From assembly GCA_934408585.1 (NCBI GenBank), contig CAKRVA010000013.1, positions 1 through 41,620 on the forward strand: a stretch of 41,620 bases of DNA. Direction: 5' to 3'. The position numbers were made by a program, and so were the translations under genes. The notes under the pieces were generated by a model. It saw nothing but the letters and a program-made list of their open reading frames with translations, was not told the origin of the DNA and did no database searches. The stretch is from an uncultured Lachnospiraceae bacterium. Its GTDB lineage: Bacteria > Bacillota > Clostridia > Lachnospirales > Lachnospiraceae. Below are positions 41,111 to 41,620 of the stretch, piece by piece (position 1 is the stretch's first letter; every line of letters begins with the position of its first letter).

Positions 41111-41410
41111 TTTTCTATATGGAGAAATAGAAGAGTAAAATATCCCACAATGCCGGTGGCGTTTTCTATATGGAGAAATAGAAGTGTAAAATATCCCATG
41201 ATGGCGTGGGTGTTTTCTATATGGAGAAATAGAAGAGTAAAATATCCCATAATGTCAGGCGCATTTTCTATATAGAAAATTAGGAAGCCTTAATGTCCAA
41301 AAAGTCGTGAAATTTTGGACATTAGAGAGCGGTTGTTTTGCTATATAGAAAAAATTGGGTATCACAGAGGTGGAGAATATGCATATAGAAAAAATTTTCT
41401 TGATTTTGGG
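41111..41410. repeat. Family B tandem array, second copy (51-bp unit)
   Basis: TTTTCTATAT starts at 41111, 41162, 41213 and 41264, an exact 51-bp period. Each is followed by GGAGAAATAGAAG-GTAAAATATCCCA and about 14 variable bases. The last copy opens with the perfect 16-bp palindrome TTTTCTATATAGAAAA (41264-41279). Degenerate pieces (CTATATAGAAAAAATT, TTTTGGGATGC) continue to about 41410. Because 51 is divisible by three, the array gives a repetitive open frame that is easily mistaken for a gene. The rest of the gap to 41544 contains a 9-bp hairpin with a two-base bulge at 41478-41503 and no gene. Confidence 0.88.
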
Positions 41411-41544
41411 ATGCAAGATGAAGAAAATAATGGATATAGAAAATGCAGAATGATATCAATGCTTACGTTTGATAAGGAGTCTACTATGAGCGTAGCATAG
41501 ACTTCAGACCTTTAAATGTCACAGAAGCTTTATTTAAAAGAAAA

Positions 41545-41620
41545 ATCGAGTAGGAGGGAAAATTAAATAAATTTTCCCGACCTCTCACACCACCGTGCGT
41601 ACCGTTCGGTACACGGCGGT
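41545..41620 (-). mobile_element. 3' end (domains V and VI) of a group II intron, running off the window
   Basis: Read on the minus strand, the last 32 bases (41620-41589) fold as domain V: a lower helix ACCGCCGTG/CACGGTGGT, a two-base CG bulge, and an upper TACC/GGTA helix with a four-base loop. The expected catalytic triad is CGC instead of AGC. Downstream, GGGAAAATT/AATTTTCCC (41556-41578) forms a domain VI-like hairpin, and the likely 3' splice end is CTACTCGAT near 41545. The reverse transcriptase and 5' part would be beyond the right edge. Confidence 0.65.

Noticed and set aside
41029..41275. Open frames on both strands over the right-hand array
   Set aside because: They are produced by the 51-bp period of family B; the peptide is repetitive and one frame overlaps the end of the GH3 gene.
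41315..41500. 61-codon open frame near the right edge
   Set aside because: It has no ribosome site and begins inside degenerate repeat sequence; no family is recognised.

Overview
The window looks like a chromosomal segment of an anaerobic, low-to-moderate GC Firmicute, most likely a gut Lachnospiraceae (Roseburia/Agathobacter/Coprococcus-like). The evidence is strong GGAGG ribosome binding sites with ATG starts, TTGACA/TATAAT promoters, Gram-positive lipoproteins, a surface adhesin with a PxTGD sorting signal preceded by VLGxxR repeats, a split HMA/P1B-ATPase zinc/cadmium operon, and a Pst-PhoU-PhoB/PhoR locus. Species cannot be fixed from the sequence alone, and all functions below come from reading motifs by eye.

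Layout. 1-360: tandem array of a 51-52 bp GGGTATA-type repeat (family A). 402-2623: membrane-anchored GH28-like beta-helix protein and a CBM32/F5-8C-like protein. 2794-7110: giant sortase-type adhesin. 7177-9789: ArsR/SmtB sensor, HMA metallochaperone and Zn/Cd P1B-ATPase with an obvious operator. 9803-11606: divergent DUF362 ferredoxin-like protein and folE. 11694-11995: AT-rich repeat family B. 12181-15322: four lipoprotein genes, three of them paralogues, two with a near-identical core. 15449-15565: remnant of an aldo/keto reductase. 15648-16037: small membrane protein.

16143-28653 is one co-directional run of 12 genes with tiny gaps or overlaps, ended by a strong terminator. It starts with housekeeping genes (DUF1653 protein, 5'-nucleotidase, mutY) and continues with GT2, PlsC-like acyltransferase, AMP-dependent acyl ligase, B12-type radical SAM, CDP-alcohol phosphatidyltransferase, permuted papain-like (LRAT/YiiX) protein, PEP phosphomutase, phosphonopyruvate decarboxylase, and a fusion of a nucleotidyltransferase with an iron-type alcohol dehydrogenase. 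Read together, the last genes spell a route from PEP to phosphonopyruvate, phosphonoacetaldehyde, 2-hydroxyethylphosphonate (HEP) and CMP-HEP. The CDP-alcohol phosphotransferase and the acyl-handling genes suggest that the phosphonate is put on a lipid. This candidate hydroxyethylphosphonolipid pathway is the most interesting part of the window.

28770-29135 holds a second family A array. 29350-35904 is pstS-pstC-pstA-pstB-phoU followed by a PhoB-type regulator and PhoR-type kinase, preceded by Pho-box-like repeats. On the minus strand, 35935-37662 encodes a PAP2 phosphatase and a YegS/DagK-like lipid kinase. 37865-39103 is glyA. 39286-41062 is a strong promoter, a roughly 420-nt purine-rich leader with a 14-bp hairpin, and a membrane-anchored GH3 (NagZ-like) enzyme. 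41111-41410 is a second family B array, and the right edge (41545-41620, minus) appears to be the 3' end (domains V-VI) of a group II intron that runs off the window.
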